DNA of 64,000 nt from Cerasibacillus terrae. Lineage in GTDB: Bacteria > Bacillota > Bacilli > Bacillales > Amphibacillaceae. Position 1 is the stretch's first letter; every line of letters starts with the position of its first letter. Position numbers and translations under genes: made by a program. A model generated the notes under the pieces. That model searched no databases, had not been told where the DNA came from, and was given only the letters and a program-made list of their open reading frames with translations. Shown here in pieces: positions 36,035-45,082 of the stretch. The stretch covers positions 372,001-436,000 of the forward strand of contig NZ_VDUW01000001.1 in the NCBI RefSeq assembly GCF_008039555.1, in the 5' to 3' direction.

Positions 36035-36547
36035 TTATTTCGATAACATTGACAATGCTTCCGTTTCTTTCGGAATTCTAATTTTAAGCAAAATCAAATG
36101 CAAAATTGGAAAAACAAATGTTGTAACATACGCTCCAAATAGAAGAGGTATAACAAATAACTCCATACCTACAATAATGTAATTAGGGTGGTCCACATAT
36201 TTATAAGGACCTTTTTTAATAAGTGCAACCCTTGGTAAAACGATTATTTTTGTATTCCAAAATCTCCCTAAAGAAACAATACACCATATCCGTAATGTCT
36301 GTAGTACGATAAAGAGGCTTAATAAAAAGTAATTCAAACTGTGATCCATTCTATTTTGAAGACTCACTTCTAAAAAGATTGAAATGAAAAATAAAGAATG
36401 AACAATTAAAAACCATTTATAATGTTCTTTCCCTGTTTCAATCCCTCCCCTTTCCTTCATCCACTTTTCATTCCTTTTTGCAATTTTAAGTTCCAGTAAA
36501 CGTTGTCCAATGATAAATAATAAAAGTAGCCACATCCATGTTGTCAT
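36035..36547 (-). CDS. bpsB: Alkylpyrone methyltransferase, isoprenylcysteine methyltransferase family (BpsB/YpbQ)
   Basis: A 170-residue membrane methyltransferase of the ICMT family with four to five hydrophobic segments; the SAM/substrate region RVALIKKGPYKYVDHPNY is conserved. In B. subtilis BpsB methylates the alkylpyrones made by BpsA. It starts one base after the bpsA stop, so the two are coupled. Confidence 0.88.
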   Translation of the reverse strand: MTTWMWLLLLFIIGQRLLELKIAKRNEKWMKERGGIETGKEHYKWFLIVHSLFFISIFLEVSLQNRMDHSLNYFLLSLFIVLQTLRIWCIVSLGRFWNTKIIVLPRVALIKKGPYKYVDHPNYIIVGMELFVIPLLFGAYVTTFVFPILHLILLKIRIPKETEALSMLSK

Positions 36548-36548
36548 C

Positions 36549-37643
36549 TTATCTCCACTCCAATAATAATAATTCTGAACTAAAACCAGGGCCTAATGCA
36601 GACAAGATACTTTGATCACAAGTAGAGCAATCCCTTTCTTTGTCTTTCATCCACTCTTTTAAAATATACAAGACAGTTGGTGATGACATATTTCCATGAT
36701 TTTTCAGGACTTGATAAGAATGATAAAACTTTGATGTTGGGATAGAACAAGCTTCTTCCATCGCTTCAAGCACCTTCTTTCCACCGGGATGTGCGATAAA
36801 GGAATGAATATCGTCTCTTTTTATATCTAATAACTGTAAAAAACCTTCTAGATGGGGTTTCCATAGTGAGTGGATAAGTGATGGAATACTTTTAGAAAAC
36901 ACAACTTCAAGTCCATTTTCATTTACATTCCATCCCATAATTGACTCTGTATCCTTTTTGGTAAAGGAACTTGCGTTTTTAATCATAGGTTTTTGATTCC
37001 TATTTAAACGTTTAACTAATGGAGAGTGCTCTCCTATAACGAGAGCTGCACCTACACCATCGCCAAAAAGTGCAGTACCTACGATATTTCGTTTCTTTTT
37101 GTCCTCTTTCTGGAAAGTTAAACTGCATAACTCACAACAAATGAGTAAAACTGTCTCATCCTTATATGTAGAAGTCCAATCAGATGCACGAGCTAGGCCA
37201 CTCGCTCCTCCTGCACATCCCAATCCCCATATAGGTAAACGATGGATGTCCTCTCTAAAGGGACGTTTATTCATGATACGTGCATCCATTGACGGTGTAG
37301 AAATACCTGTACTTGATACAAAGATAATCATATCTATTTCTTCATAAGCGATTTTCTCGTTTAAAAAATTTTCATTCGTTAAACAATGATCAATAGCTTG
37401 TAAAGAATAATCCAGTGCATACTTTATATACAATTCATTTCTCTTAGAAAAATCCCAATCCTGATGAAACCAATCAGTTGAAACAACAAATTGTCTATTT
37501 TCAATTGCAGCATTATCAAAAATAGGTAATAAACGCTCTATCATTCTTTCTTTTTTAAAAAGTTGTTTTACCAATTGCTTAACAGTTGTTTGATTGATCT
37601 CAAAAGAGGGAATACCCAATCCAACAGAACCAATAATCGACAT
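36549..37643 (-). CDS. bpsA: Type III polyketide synthase (BpsA)
   Basis: A 364-residue chalcone-synthase-like enzyme. The catalytic triad is present: Cys143 (GLGCAGGASGLA), His in FIAHPGGKKVLEA and Asn in LKNHGNMSSPTVL. B. subtilis BpsA condenses long-chain acyl-CoAs with malonyl-CoA to give triketide alkylpyrones; products are membrane lipids of unclear role. Divergent from the ba3 oxidase genes. Confidence 0.93.
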   Translation of the reverse strand: MSIIGSVGLGIPSFEINQTTVKQLVKQLFKKERMIERLLPIFDNAAIENRQFVVSTDWFHQDWDFSKRNELYIKYALDYSLQAIDHCLTNENFLNEKIAYEEIDMIIFVSSTGISTPSMDARIMNKRPFREDIHRLPIWGLGCAGGASGLARASDWTSTYKDETVLLICCELCSLTFQKEDKKKRNIVGTALFGDGVGAALVIGEHSPLVKRLNRNQKPMIKNASSFTKKDTESIMGWNVNENGLEVVFSKSIPSLIHSLWKPHLEGFLQLLDIKRDDIHSFIAHPGGKKVLEAMEEACSIPTSKFYHSYQVLKNHGNMSSPTVLYILKEWMKDKERDCSTCDQSILSALGPGFSSELLLLEWR

Positions 37644-37870
37644 ATTCTCACCTTTTTAAAACATAGCCTACCCTTTTTTTCAAATATTATCCTTAAAGTA
37701 TTCACATTTTCTTCACATTCTTTTTAAACTTATTGGTTAGAAAACTTGGTTAATCATGCTTAAGAGACTATTTTGAACAAAGTATGACATATCTATTTAT
37801 ACCTTAAGTTATCAAGTTTTATTTTGTATGATAAGAATGAAGACAATATTACTGTGAGGGAGTTGAAAAC

Positions 37871-38008
37871 ATGGCATCCGAAACAAAGAAAAAACACGAC
37901 AATAAAAAAGAGCCAAATTTAAAAGGGACATTGGCCTCTGTTATGTTTGTTCTAGCATTTATTGTTGTTAGTTGGTTTTGGGTATTTGGAATTTTTGTAA
38001 CAAGATAA
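37871..38008 (+). CDS. Cytochrome ba3-type oxidase subunit IIa
   Basis: A 45-residue frame: a polar Lys-rich start (MASETKKKHDNKKEPNLKGT) and one membrane helix (VMFVLAFIVVSWFWVFGIFV). This is the single-helix subunit IIa that supplies the helix missing from ba3-type subunit II. RBS GAGGGAG lies 8-9 nt ahead of the ATG, and subunit II begins 24 nt later. Confidence 0.88.
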   Translation: MASETKKKHDNKKEPNLKGTLASVMFVLAFIVVSWFWVFGIFVTR

Positions 38009-38032
38009 ACAGAGACAAGGGAGTGAACGATT

Positions 38033-38536
38033 ATGCATTTACACAAGTATGAAAAGATTTGGTTGGTCTTTGGTATTGGATCTTTAATCTTATTTATGGT
38101 TATTTTAGGTTATGGAGCATTTTGGAAAGGTACTCACCCACAAAGTCACGGTCAAATTATTGATCCAAACAACGTGGAAGCCTATGATGCTTTTAAACCT
38201 GAAAACTTAGGAGTTACAAAAGTAGATGAAGGACGTTATGTAGTTAATATCGTGGCATCTGCATTTAATTATGACTTTGGAGTAGACGATGAAGGAAATG
38301 CTCTGAAACACCTCAGAATCCCAAAAGGTTCTAATGTTTTATTCCAAATCACTTCACCTGACGTTGTACATGGCTTTAATGTCGCCGGGACAAATGTCAA
38401 TATGATGGTTGAACCAGGTTATGTAAGTAAAATGGAAACCGTTTTAGATACACCTGGTGAATATACAATTGTATGTAACGAATACTGTGGTGTTGGTCAC
38501 CACTTAATGTTTGGTACGCTGGAGGTGTATGAATAA
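38033..38536 (+). CDS. Cytochrome ba3-type oxidase subunit II
   Basis: A 167-residue CuA subunit. One N-terminal membrane helix (IWLVFGIGSLILFMVILGYG) is followed by a cupredoxin domain whose CuA ligands are His in PDVVHGF and CNEYCGVGHHLMFG. There is only one N-terminal helix, typical of the ba3 type with a separate subunit IIa. No haem c motif is present. The stop overlaps the subunit I start as TAATG. Confidence 0.93.
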   Translation: MHLHKYEKIWLVFGIGSLILFMVILGYGAFWKGTHPQSHGQIIDPNNVEAYDAFKPENLGVTKVDEGRYVVNIVASAFNYDFGVDDEGNALKHLRIPKGSNVLFQITSPDVVHGFNVAGTNVNMMVEPGYVSKMETVLDTPGEYTIVCNEYCGVGHHLMFGTLEVYE

Positions 38537-40227
38537 TGGGTTTAGCAAAAGCAGAAACTACTGAAAAACAAGAGATTGGTGCATATCCAATCGCTGATAA
38601 AAGTAAGAAATTATATATGTCTTTTATGTATGTTACATTTGGATCCCTTCTAATCGGTGGATTAATGGGATTATTACAAACGTTGGTAAGATCAGGGAAA
38701 ATTACTTTACCTTGGGGAATAGGCTACTATCAAATTCTTACTGTCCATGGTGTTATTTTAGCACTTGTTATGACAACATTTTTCATCATTGGATTCCAAT
38801 TTACACTGATGGAAAAATCAGTTGGTATGTCGGATAAACAACGTAAACTTGGCTGGTTAAGTTTCTGGGTAATGTTAATCGGAACTATTATAGCGGCAAC
38901 TATTGTTTTATTAGGTAAAGCAAGTGTCCTATACACTTTCTATGCTCCATTAAAAGGTCATCCATTATTTTATATTGGTCTTGCTCTAGTGATTATAGGT
39001 TCCTGGATAGCAGCTTTTGTGAACTGGCACCAGGTTGCTGTTTGGAAAAAGAAGCATCCAGGTGAAAAAACACCATTACCAGCATTTATGGTAACAATCA
39101 ATATGATTATGTGGTTTATTGCATCACTTGGTGTAGCAGTTGCAGTACTAGTTCAATTTATTCCATGGTCTTTAGGTTATGCGTCAACAATTAACGTATT
39201 ATTAAGTAGAACATTATTCTGGTATTTCGGTCACCCATTAGTTTATTTCTGGCTACTACCAGCTTATATGACATGGTATGTTATTATTCCAAAAATTATT
39301 GGTGGAAAAATATTTAGTGACGCGTTAGCAAGAATGTCATTTGTTTTACTATTATTCTTTTCCATTCCAGTAGGTTTCCACCACCAGTTAACAGAACCTG
39401 GTATTCATCCTACATGGAAGTTTATTCAAGTTGCATTGACAATGATGGTTGTTATACCAACATTAATGACTGCATTCTCTATGTTTGCTACATTTGAAAT
39501 AACTGGTCGTAAAAAAGGCGCAACTGGGATGTTCGGTTGGCTGAAGAAATTACCTTGGAAAGACGTTCGTTTCTTAGCTCCATTCATTGGAATGGTAGGA
39601 TTTATCCCTGGTGGTGCAGGTGGAATTATCAACGCATCACACCAATTAAATACAGTTGTTCATAATACCATTTGGGTTACTGGACACTTCCATTTAACAG
39701 TTGCATTCGTTGTAATTTTAACATTCTTCGGTGTTACATACTGGTTAGTACCACACTTGACTGGTAGAAAATTAACACCTCAATTAAATAAATTAGGAAT
39801 TATTCAATCCATTGTATGGTCAACAGGTATGCTTATTATGTCAACCTCCATGCATATTCAAGGATTAAAAGGAGGACCACGTCGTTCTGAGTTCTCCGAA
39901 TATGGTGGAACAGCACAAGCACAAGAATGGATTGGTTATCAATTAGCACAAGCAGTAGGTGGAACAATTCTCTTTATTGCGATCCTATTAATGATTTACA
40001 TTTTCGTTAAAATGGCATTTTTCGCTCCAAAAGGAGAAACTGCTTATCCATTAGCACAAGAAGAGCCAGATGCAGATCCTACTCCAGCATGGTTTGACAA
40101 CTGGAAAATGTGGGTTGGAATCACAGTAGCATTAATCTTGTTTGCTTACTCTATTCCAGTATTTGATTTGCTTCAAAACTCACCTCCTGGCTCACCGCCA
40201 TTTGCGTGGCCAATAGGTAATCAATAA
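38536..40227 (+). CDS. Cytochrome ba3-type oxidase subunit I
   Basis: A 563-residue haem-copper oxygen reductase of the B (ba3) family with about 13 helices. CuB ligands are in WYFGHPLVYFWLLPAY (the His-Tyr pair) and FHHQLTEPG; haem ligands are in VTGHFHLTVAF. It reduces O2 with high affinity and is often induced at low oxygen. No cytochrome c gene is in this operon; QcrC at the right edge could supply electrons. Terminator follows. Confidence 0.95.
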   Translation: MGLAKAETTEKQEIGAYPIADKSKKLYMSFMYVTFGSLLIGGLMGLLQTLVRSGKITLPWGIGYYQILTVHGVILALVMTTFFIIGFQFTLMEKSVGMSDKQRKLGWLSFWVMLIGTIIAATIVLLGKASVLYTFYAPLKGHPLFYIGLALVIIGSWIAAFVNWHQVAVWKKKHPGEKTPLPAFMVTINMIMWFIASLGVAVAVLVQFIPWSLGYASTINVLLSRTLFWYFGHPLVYFWLLPAYMTWYVIIPKIIGGKIFSDALARMSFVLLLFFSIPVGFHHQLTEPGIHPTWKFIQVALTMMVVIPTLMTAFSMFATFEITGRKKGATGMFGWLKKLPWKDVRFLAPFIGMVGFIPGGAGGIINASHQLNTVVHNTIWVTGHFHLTVAFVVILTFFGVTYWLVPHLTGRKLTPQLNKLGIIQSIVWSTGMLIMSTSMHIQGLKGGPRRSEFSEYGGTAQAQEWIGYQLAQAVGGTILFIAILLMIYIFVKMAFFAPKGETAYPLAQEEPDADPTPAWFDNWKMWVGITVALILFAYSIPVFDLLQNSPPGSPPFAWPIGNQ

Positions 40228-40233
40228 AAAAAT

Positions 40234-40259
40234 AAAAGCAGGGAAAATTCCCTGCTTTT
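40234..40259. terminator. Bidirectional terminator after the ba3 oxidase operon
   Basis: A 12-bp stem AAAAGCAGGGAA / TTCCCTGCTTTT with a 2-nt loop, T-rich on both strands. It is shared with the convergent ypsC. Confidence 0.88.
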
Positions 40260-41389
40260 TATTTTTTACCAAAATATTGATAGTAATTTGTCTCTATAAA
40301 GCCATTAAATAGTTTTCTTTTCTTCGTTGCTTTACTACCATAAGTTTTCTCGAAATTCTTAAATGCAGTTAAAACATAAACACTCCAAGTTTGATGGTCT
40401 TTCATGATTTGTCCTAAAGCTTGATAGACTGTTGCAACTTCTTTTTCTTCTCCTATCCGTTGTCCATATGGTGGGTTTGTAACAATATATCCATTGTTAT
40501 CACGTATATTTAGGTCTTTTACTTGCATTTGTTTCCATGTAATTATTTCACCGAGACCTGCTTCTAGACTATTTTGTTTTGCGATATCAATCATTTTGTG
40601 GTCAATATCCGAGCCGATGATTTGTAAATCTTGATCATAATTTGCTAAATCCTCAGCTTCTTCAAAGGCCTTTTCCCAACTGTTTTTCGGTAAAAAATCC
40701 CATGATTCGGATGCAAATGAACGGTTGAAACCTGGGGCTATATTTTGTCCAATGAATGCCGCTTCAATAGGTATTGTTCCAGAACCGCAAAAAGGGTCGA
40801 TTAACAACTTATCAGGAGTCCAATTTGTTAGCAATAATAATGCAGCAGCAAGCGTTTCTTTTAAAGGTGCCTCTCCTTGTCCAACACGATAGCCCCTCTT
40901 ATGCAGTCCTGTTCCAGATGTATCTATTGTAAGTGATGCAATATCTTTTCGTAGAGCAACTTCTATCTTATATAAAGAGCCTGTTTCAGGCATCATTTTT
41001 GATACAACACCATATTTAAGTCGTAATCTCTCAACAATAGCCTTCTTCACGATTGCTTGACAATCTGATACACTGAACAATTTTGACTTCACGGACTTTC
41101 CTGAAACTGGAAATTCACCATCTTCACTGATAAAGTTTTCCCATGGTAAGCCTTTTGTCTCTTCAAATAGTTCATCAAATGTAACTGCTTTAAACTCCCC
41201 TACTAATATTTTTAAACGATCAGCAGATCTTAACCATAAATTACAACGAGGGATTGCTGACATGGGAGCTTGAAAAAGAACTCTACCATTTTCTATTTTT
41301 GGTTCATATCCAAGTTCTTTTATTTCTCTTCCGACGATAGCTTCAAGTCCCATTGCGGCAGTTGCTATTAAAGTAATTTGTTGTTTCAT
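40259..41389 (-). CDS. ypsC: THUMP-domain RNA methyltransferase (YpsC, RlmL-like)
   Basis: A 376-residue SAM-dependent methyltransferase. An N-terminal ferredoxin-like/THUMP region (about 1-160) is followed by a Rossmann domain with LLIDPFCGSGTIPIEAA and the amino-methylating motif NPPYGQRIG. It corresponds to the N-terminal m2G2445 methyltransferase half of E. coli RlmL and is found next to rnpB and gpsB as in B. subtilis ypsC. Confidence 0.9.
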   Translation of the reverse strand: MKQQITLIATAAMGLEAIVGREIKELGYEPKIENGRVLFQAPMSAIPRCNLWLRSADRLKILVGEFKAVTFDELFEETKGLPWENFISEDGEFPVSGKSVKSKLFSVSDCQAIVKKAIVERLRLKYGVVSKMMPETGSLYKIEVALRKDIASLTIDTSGTGLHKRGYRVGQGEAPLKETLAAALLLLTNWTPDKLLIDPFCGSGTIPIEAAFIGQNIAPGFNRSFASESWDFLPKNSWEKAFEEAEDLANYDQDLQIIGSDIDHKMIDIAKQNSLEAGLGEIITWKQMQVKDLNIRDNNGYIVTNPPYGQRIGEEKEVATVYQALGQIMKDHQTWSVYVLTAFKNFEKTYGSKATKKRKLFNGFIETNYYQYFGKK

Positions 41390-41448
41390 ATATGTATTCC
41401 TTTCTTTTATACTTACCCATAGTTTACCACATCTATTCTAATCCAAAC

Positions 41449-41491
41449 AAAAAACCTATTTATGAAAGATACCTTCATAAATAGGTTTTTT
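41449..41491 (-). terminator. Terminator of rnpB
   Basis: An 18-bp perfect stem AAAAAACCTATTTATGAA / TTCATAAATAGGTTTTTT with a 7-nt loop. It lies just past the 3' end of the RNase P RNA, and the T-run is on the minus strand. Confidence 0.88.
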
Positions 41492-41502
41492 CATGTTCAT
41501 TT

Positions 41503-41900
41503 AGACGTGTTAAATACTTGATAAGCCATGTTCTGTACCTTTGTACTACAAACGGTAGTCAACCTCGTACCAGGGTCGTAATCATTTATCTACAAGTATA
41601 CGCTTGTCTCTTTTTCGGTTGAGTTCCCTAATCAAGAATGCCCCTACCAATATTTGGGTTGCTCACTCGCGGGGTTTACCTCGTTCCACCTGATTTGTTT
41701 CCAAACCAGCTTCGTCACTGTGGCACTTTCAAACATATTCATCCGTATCTACAAGGACTTAGGATTTTCTGTTGCCGTTATTACCCTGACTTATGATTTC
41801 GTCAGGCACGAACACTACAAACATCTCAGTTTGTGTGAGCATGGACTTTCCTCTACACATATTTAAATGCATAGCGATTACGTAAGTATCCAACATGAAC
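41503..41900 (-). ncRNA. rnpB: RNase P RNA, Bacillus class B
   Basis: The minus strand carries the hallmark P RNA blocks: GAGGAAAGTCCATGCTC near the 5' end, CTGAGATG, GAAAGTGCCACAGTGACGAA, GTAAACCCCGCGAGTGAG, ACCCAAATATTGGTAGGGG, and ACAGAACATGGCTTATC near the 3' end. The ends (GATACTT and AAGTATT) pair as helix P1. About 398 nt, close to the 401 nt of B. subtilis. Both ends are estimated from P1 pairing. It is the catalytic RNA that matures tRNA 5' ends. Confidence 0.96.
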
Positions 41901-41908
41901 ATATACTT

Positions 41909-41937
41909 AGTATAGCATATTTTCTTTTGTTTTTCAC
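41909..41937 (-). promoter_or_regulatory. rnpB promoter
   Basis: On the minus strand GTGAAA (41937-41932), a 17-nt spacer and TATACT (41914-41909) precede the predicted 5' end by about 8 nt. Confidence 0.65.
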
Positions 41938-41967
41938 TGGAAATAATTTGATTGTTTTTGTTTATAC

Positions 41968-42267
41968 TTATTCTTCTTTTAATTGACCACCAAATACAGC
42001 TTTTTCTAAATTAGATAATCGTTTTAAAACATCATAATTAACTTGACTTGGTTGTGTAACTTGGTTCGGCTTTATCATTCTCTTATTATTCTTTAATTGA
42101 TTAATTTCTTGATGTAGCTTACTTATCTCTTGTTGAAATAGCTGATAATCTTGAATAATAATATCTAGAAATTTGTCTACCTCATCTTGATTATATCCTC
42201 TCATCGAAACTTTAAAATCCTTTTCAAGAATATCTTTACCTGTCAATTGAATTTTATCTTTGTCCAT
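41968..42267 (-). CDS. gpsB: Cell-division protein GpsB
   Basis: A 99-residue coiled-coil adaptor that coordinates PBP1 (PonA) and division. The DivIVA-like N-domain has [20 protein letters not shown], followed by a coiled coil ([14 protein letters not shown]) and the C-terminal trimer helix [14 protein letters not shown]. The ATG at 42267 has GGGGTGA upstream and gives the usual length. PonA, its partner, is in this window. Confidence 0.95.
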   Translation of the reverse strand: MDKDKIQLTGKDILEKDFKVSMRGYNQDEVDKFLDIIIQDYQLFQQEISKLHQEINQLKNNKRMIKPNQVTQPSQVNYDVLKRLSNLEKAVFGGQLKEE

Positions 42268-42302
42268 GTCTTCACCCCGCACTTAAACTTTCCTCTTTTT
42301 TA

Positions 42303-42514
42303 GGTTATGTCCGGAATTGTGTGTAAAATGATAACTTTATAATGGTTATCGCTACAGAAATATACTCCGCTTTCCGCGGGCGGCTGCTGAGCCTCCTCGA
42401 GCTACGCTCTCGGGGGTCTTAAGCGAGACCTTTTTTCCCGCAGGAGTCTACGTATATTTCTTTCGCTCATGTTACTTGGTCCATTTAATATTTACACAAT
42501 TATTCGGACATGAC
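42303..42514. repeat. Palindromic intergenic element between gpsB and cdd
   Basis: Outer arms at 42303-42327 and 42491-42514 are inverted copies sharing ATGTCCG and ATTGTGTAAA-like cores. An inner GC-rich core (about 42355-42460) begins GAAATATACTCCGC and ends CGTATATTTC, with CCGCGGG facing CCCGCAGG. The core contains TCTCGGGGGTCTTAAGCGAG, of a kind I recall as an intergenic repeat in Bacillaceae genomes. It is far richer in GC than its surroundings and codes for nothing evident. Possible MITE or REP-like element. Confidence 0.7.
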
Positions 42515-42704
42515 CCTTTTTTTGCTTCAGGTTTTATAATCATATCCTAATAAACATATTTAGATATGCGCTGTGTAAACGATAGGTATGATTCATTTAG
42601 TTTTAATCCTGACTGAATCAAGCTCTCTTTACCATTCTATTATGTCTGTTTACAATTATGTTCTATATTCATTATACCATTAAAAAGAAAGCTCTATAAG
42701 TCAT
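42515..42704. other. Intergenic remainder before cdd
   Basis: AT-rich sequence between the palindromic element and the cdd stop codon. I see no gene, terminator or conserved RNA in it. Confidence 0.4.
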
Positions 42705-43103
42705 TTAATTTTCTAAATCGACAGGCTGAAAAGAAAATGGTAAAAGTTCTTCCATGATTACTATTTTTATTTTATCATTCAAATTGGATAAATATATCGG
42801 CATACTAGAATGAAAGAATTCACTCATTACTTGACGACAAGCCCCACACGGTGGTACAGGTCGATTTGTATCTGCAATAACAGCCATTTCAAGAAAATCA
42901 GTTTCACCAACTGAAATAGCTTTAAAAATTGCAACACGCTCTGCACAACATGTTAATGGATAGGAAGCATTTTCAATATTACACCCAGTATAAATATTAC
43001 CAGATTTACTTTTTAATGCTGCACCTACGGGAAATTTAGAGTAAGGGACATATGCTTTATCTCGAGCCTTTCTTGCTAGGTCTATTAAATCTTTATTTGC
43101 CAT
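42705..43103 (-). CDS. cdd: Cytidine deaminase
   Basis: A 132-residue homotetrameric zinc enzyme of pyrimidine salvage. Zinc ligands Cys53, Cys86 and Cys89 (TCCAERVAIF; PPCGACRQVM) and the proton-shuttle Glu55 are present, as is the substrate motif GCNIENASYP. It follows yppE by 14 nt; the usual neighbours era and dgkA are not here. Confidence 0.95.
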   Translation of the reverse strand: MANKDLIDLARKARDKAYVPYSKFPVGAALKSKSGNIYTGCNIENASYPLTCCAERVAIFKAISVGETDFLEMAVIADTNRPVPPCGACRQVMSEFFHSSMPIYLSNLNDKIKIVIMEELLPFSFQPVDLEN

Positions 43104-43117
43104 ATTATCTTCCCCTT

Positions 43118-43480
43118 CTACCGTATAGCTTGTTCCATTTCACGAACAACTTGGTCAAATACATATTGAATCGATTGATTTAATTCCATGTATCGTCTTT
43201 TTCTGACATCATGATAGTAACTATGCATTAAAACTAACTCCATATTTTCCTTTGTAGATGTGATTTGTTGTGGATATAATGTAATATTTCTCTTCTTTCC
43301 TTGTACTAATGCTTCTTCTTCCCATTGATTTAGAAGTTCAAAGATTGGGCCTGTTTTGTCTTTCACTTCTAAAAAAAATTGTTTATCCCTACTATTTTCT
43401 GGTTGTTTATTTGTTGAATATAAAATTTTCAATTGTTCTAAATGATCATTTAATAGCTTTGTTAATATAAGTAAACTCAT
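43118..43480 (-). CDS. yppE: YppE family protein (DUF1798)
   Basis: A 120-residue helical protein resembling YppE of B. subtilis, including the C-terminal MHSYYHDVRKRRYMELNQSI stretch. Function is unknown. Position near yppC and recU/ponA supports the assignment. It is 14 nt upstream of cdd on the same strand. Confidence 0.78.
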   Translation of the reverse strand: MSLLILTKLLNDHLEQLKILYSTNKQPENSRDKQFFLEVKDKTGPIFELLNQWEEEALVQGKKRNITLYPQQITSTKENMELVLMHSYYHDVRKRRYMELNQSIQYVFDQVVREMEQAIR

Positions 43481-43570
43481 CGTGTAAATCGCTCCAATTA
43501 TACAAAGACCTTTACTTTACTTTAACATGTTTAAGGTGCGGATGATACTTTTTTAAATTTTACAAGGCGT

Positions 43571-43780
43571 TCATTTTTCTAAATGGCTCATGCTTTGTCT
43601 TAAACTATCTAGTTCATTTGTAACTTCGTAATAATAATCTTCTAAAGAGCGATTCACTTGTAAAGATACTTTTTGTTCTAGTACATATAATTGGATTTCC
43701 ATTTGTTTTAATTCTTTTTTAAAATATTGTTTCGATACACCACCATGTTTTCTATCATTTTCTTTCAATGCAATCCCCAT
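43571..43780 (-). CDS. Small coiled-coil protein of unknown function
   Basis: A 69-residue basic/helical protein (MGIALKENDRKHGGVSKQYF start; ELKQMEIQLYVLEQKVSLQV and LDSLRQSMSHL heptads). The start at 43780 follows GGTAGGTG. I do not recognise the family. Being in the ypp block between yppE and yppC, it may be a diverged YppD-type protein; this is only positional. Confidence 0.55.
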   Translation of the reverse strand: MGIALKENDRKHGGVSKQYFKKELKQMEIQLYVLEQKVSLQVNRSLEDYYYEVTNELDSLRQSMSHLEK

Positions 43781-44018
43781 TTTATACACCTACCCTTTTT
43801 ATTTCACTTATATAATTTATACGCTATCTTATTCCCTTTCCCTGCATGTTCGACAAAACTAGAATCAATCTAGCAATTAATTTATTATTCTGTGATTTAA
43901 TCCAATCTTTTTGACAATTTTTATTAATGTTTCTAAATATAGATTTCTTCAGATTTATGATTATTTAAAACAATAGCTTTATTAATAACAAAAGGATTTT
44001 AATGACGAACAAGCAAAC

Positions 44019-44969
44019 CTATCCATTAGATTTAAACCTGCGATATCGGTCAAACAACTTCCGCTTCCAATAAAACGAGGAACTAATTTCTTTTGGATTT
44101 CGAATGATAACTGGACTTTTCCATTTTGGTTTCATTTTTTCTTTAGTATACCAATCTTCTTGTTTTACATTTCTATGGTTTATAAATGGATATGCACTGC
44201 GTAATGCCATCGCTTTAGGCAAAGGATTATTTAAAAATTGTTCATAATCATAACGGGATCCGGTATGGGGAATTGTTTTTGTAAATTCTTTTATATCTGG
44301 ATAAATGGAGGGATGAAAAAGAAGCGATGCAATTTCCTTACCCATTTGAATTCGATTTTTTAATTTCGTAAATCCCTTTACATGTTTTCCGTATATATTT
44401 CCACTCTTGGTTGGTATAATAACCGCATTCATCCAAAATATATTTTGTAAAAAATATGGCAATCCTTGAAATACATTCGTTTTATAAAATGGATGTTGAA
44501 TAACGGCATTTTCTATAACATTTTGCTCATTAATAATCAAAGAAATAACCAATCTTGTTTTATTATTACTTTTCCAAAAATATTTCCATTCTAATTGCAT
44601 AAATTTAGAGATATGGAATTCTTCTAATAAAAAAAATAATGGTTGTCTTAATTTTTTTGACAAAGCATAAATAAGTAATTGAGGGTAGGCATCTAAAAAA
44701 ATAAGCCAATTTGCTCTTTCATAAGTCATAAATAACTGCCATCTTTCTCTTTCGCCTAATAAGCTTTCAAACATAGGTAATTTTAAATCAGTCATATTCC
44801 ATCCAGCATTTCGTGACACAAGACTTGCAACAAATGCCCATTCTATTTCTGGATGTTCTTGAAAATAATAATAATATGCTTTTGTGCGAGATATATTATC
44901 GAAATTATGGTCTTGTGTCTGTTTTGATATATAATGGAGGTAGTCATTTGTTTTTCGTGTTTGTTTCAT
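44019..44969 (-). CDS. yppC: YppC family protein (DUF2515)
   Basis: A 316-residue protein of the DUF2515 family. N-terminal SRTKAYYYYFQEHPEIEWAF and AGWNMTDLKLP, then FQGLPYFLQNIFWMNAVIIP are characteristic. No membrane signal is obvious. Function unknown. It is divergent from recU-ponA, as in B. subtilis. Confidence 0.8.
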   Translation of the reverse strand: MKQTRKTNDYLHYISKQTQDHNFDNISRTKAYYYYFQEHPEIEWAFVASLVSRNAGWNMTDLKLPMFESLLGERERWQLFMTYERANWLIFLDAYPQLLIYALSKKLRQPLFFLLEEFHISKFMQLEWKYFWKSNNKTRLVISLIINEQNVIENAVIQHPFYKTNVFQGLPYFLQNIFWMNAVIIPTKSGNIYGKHVKGFTKLKNRIQMGKEIASLLFHPSIYPDIKEFTKTIPHTGSRYDYEQFLNNPLPKAMALRSAYPFINHRNVKQEDWYTKEKMKPKWKSPVIIRNPKEISSSFYWKRKLFDRYRRFKSNG

Positions 44970-45082
44970 CTTACATCCTACTTTCTGTGATAAATACTAA
45001 CGTTTTTGTTAATTATTGATATAAAATATTATCAAATGATGATTTTTTTGGTATGATACTTTCATACATTAGGAGGAATACG

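Noticed and set aside
41654..41866. 70-codon frame on the plus strand
   Set aside because: It is antisense to the RNase P RNA and has no RBS or homology.
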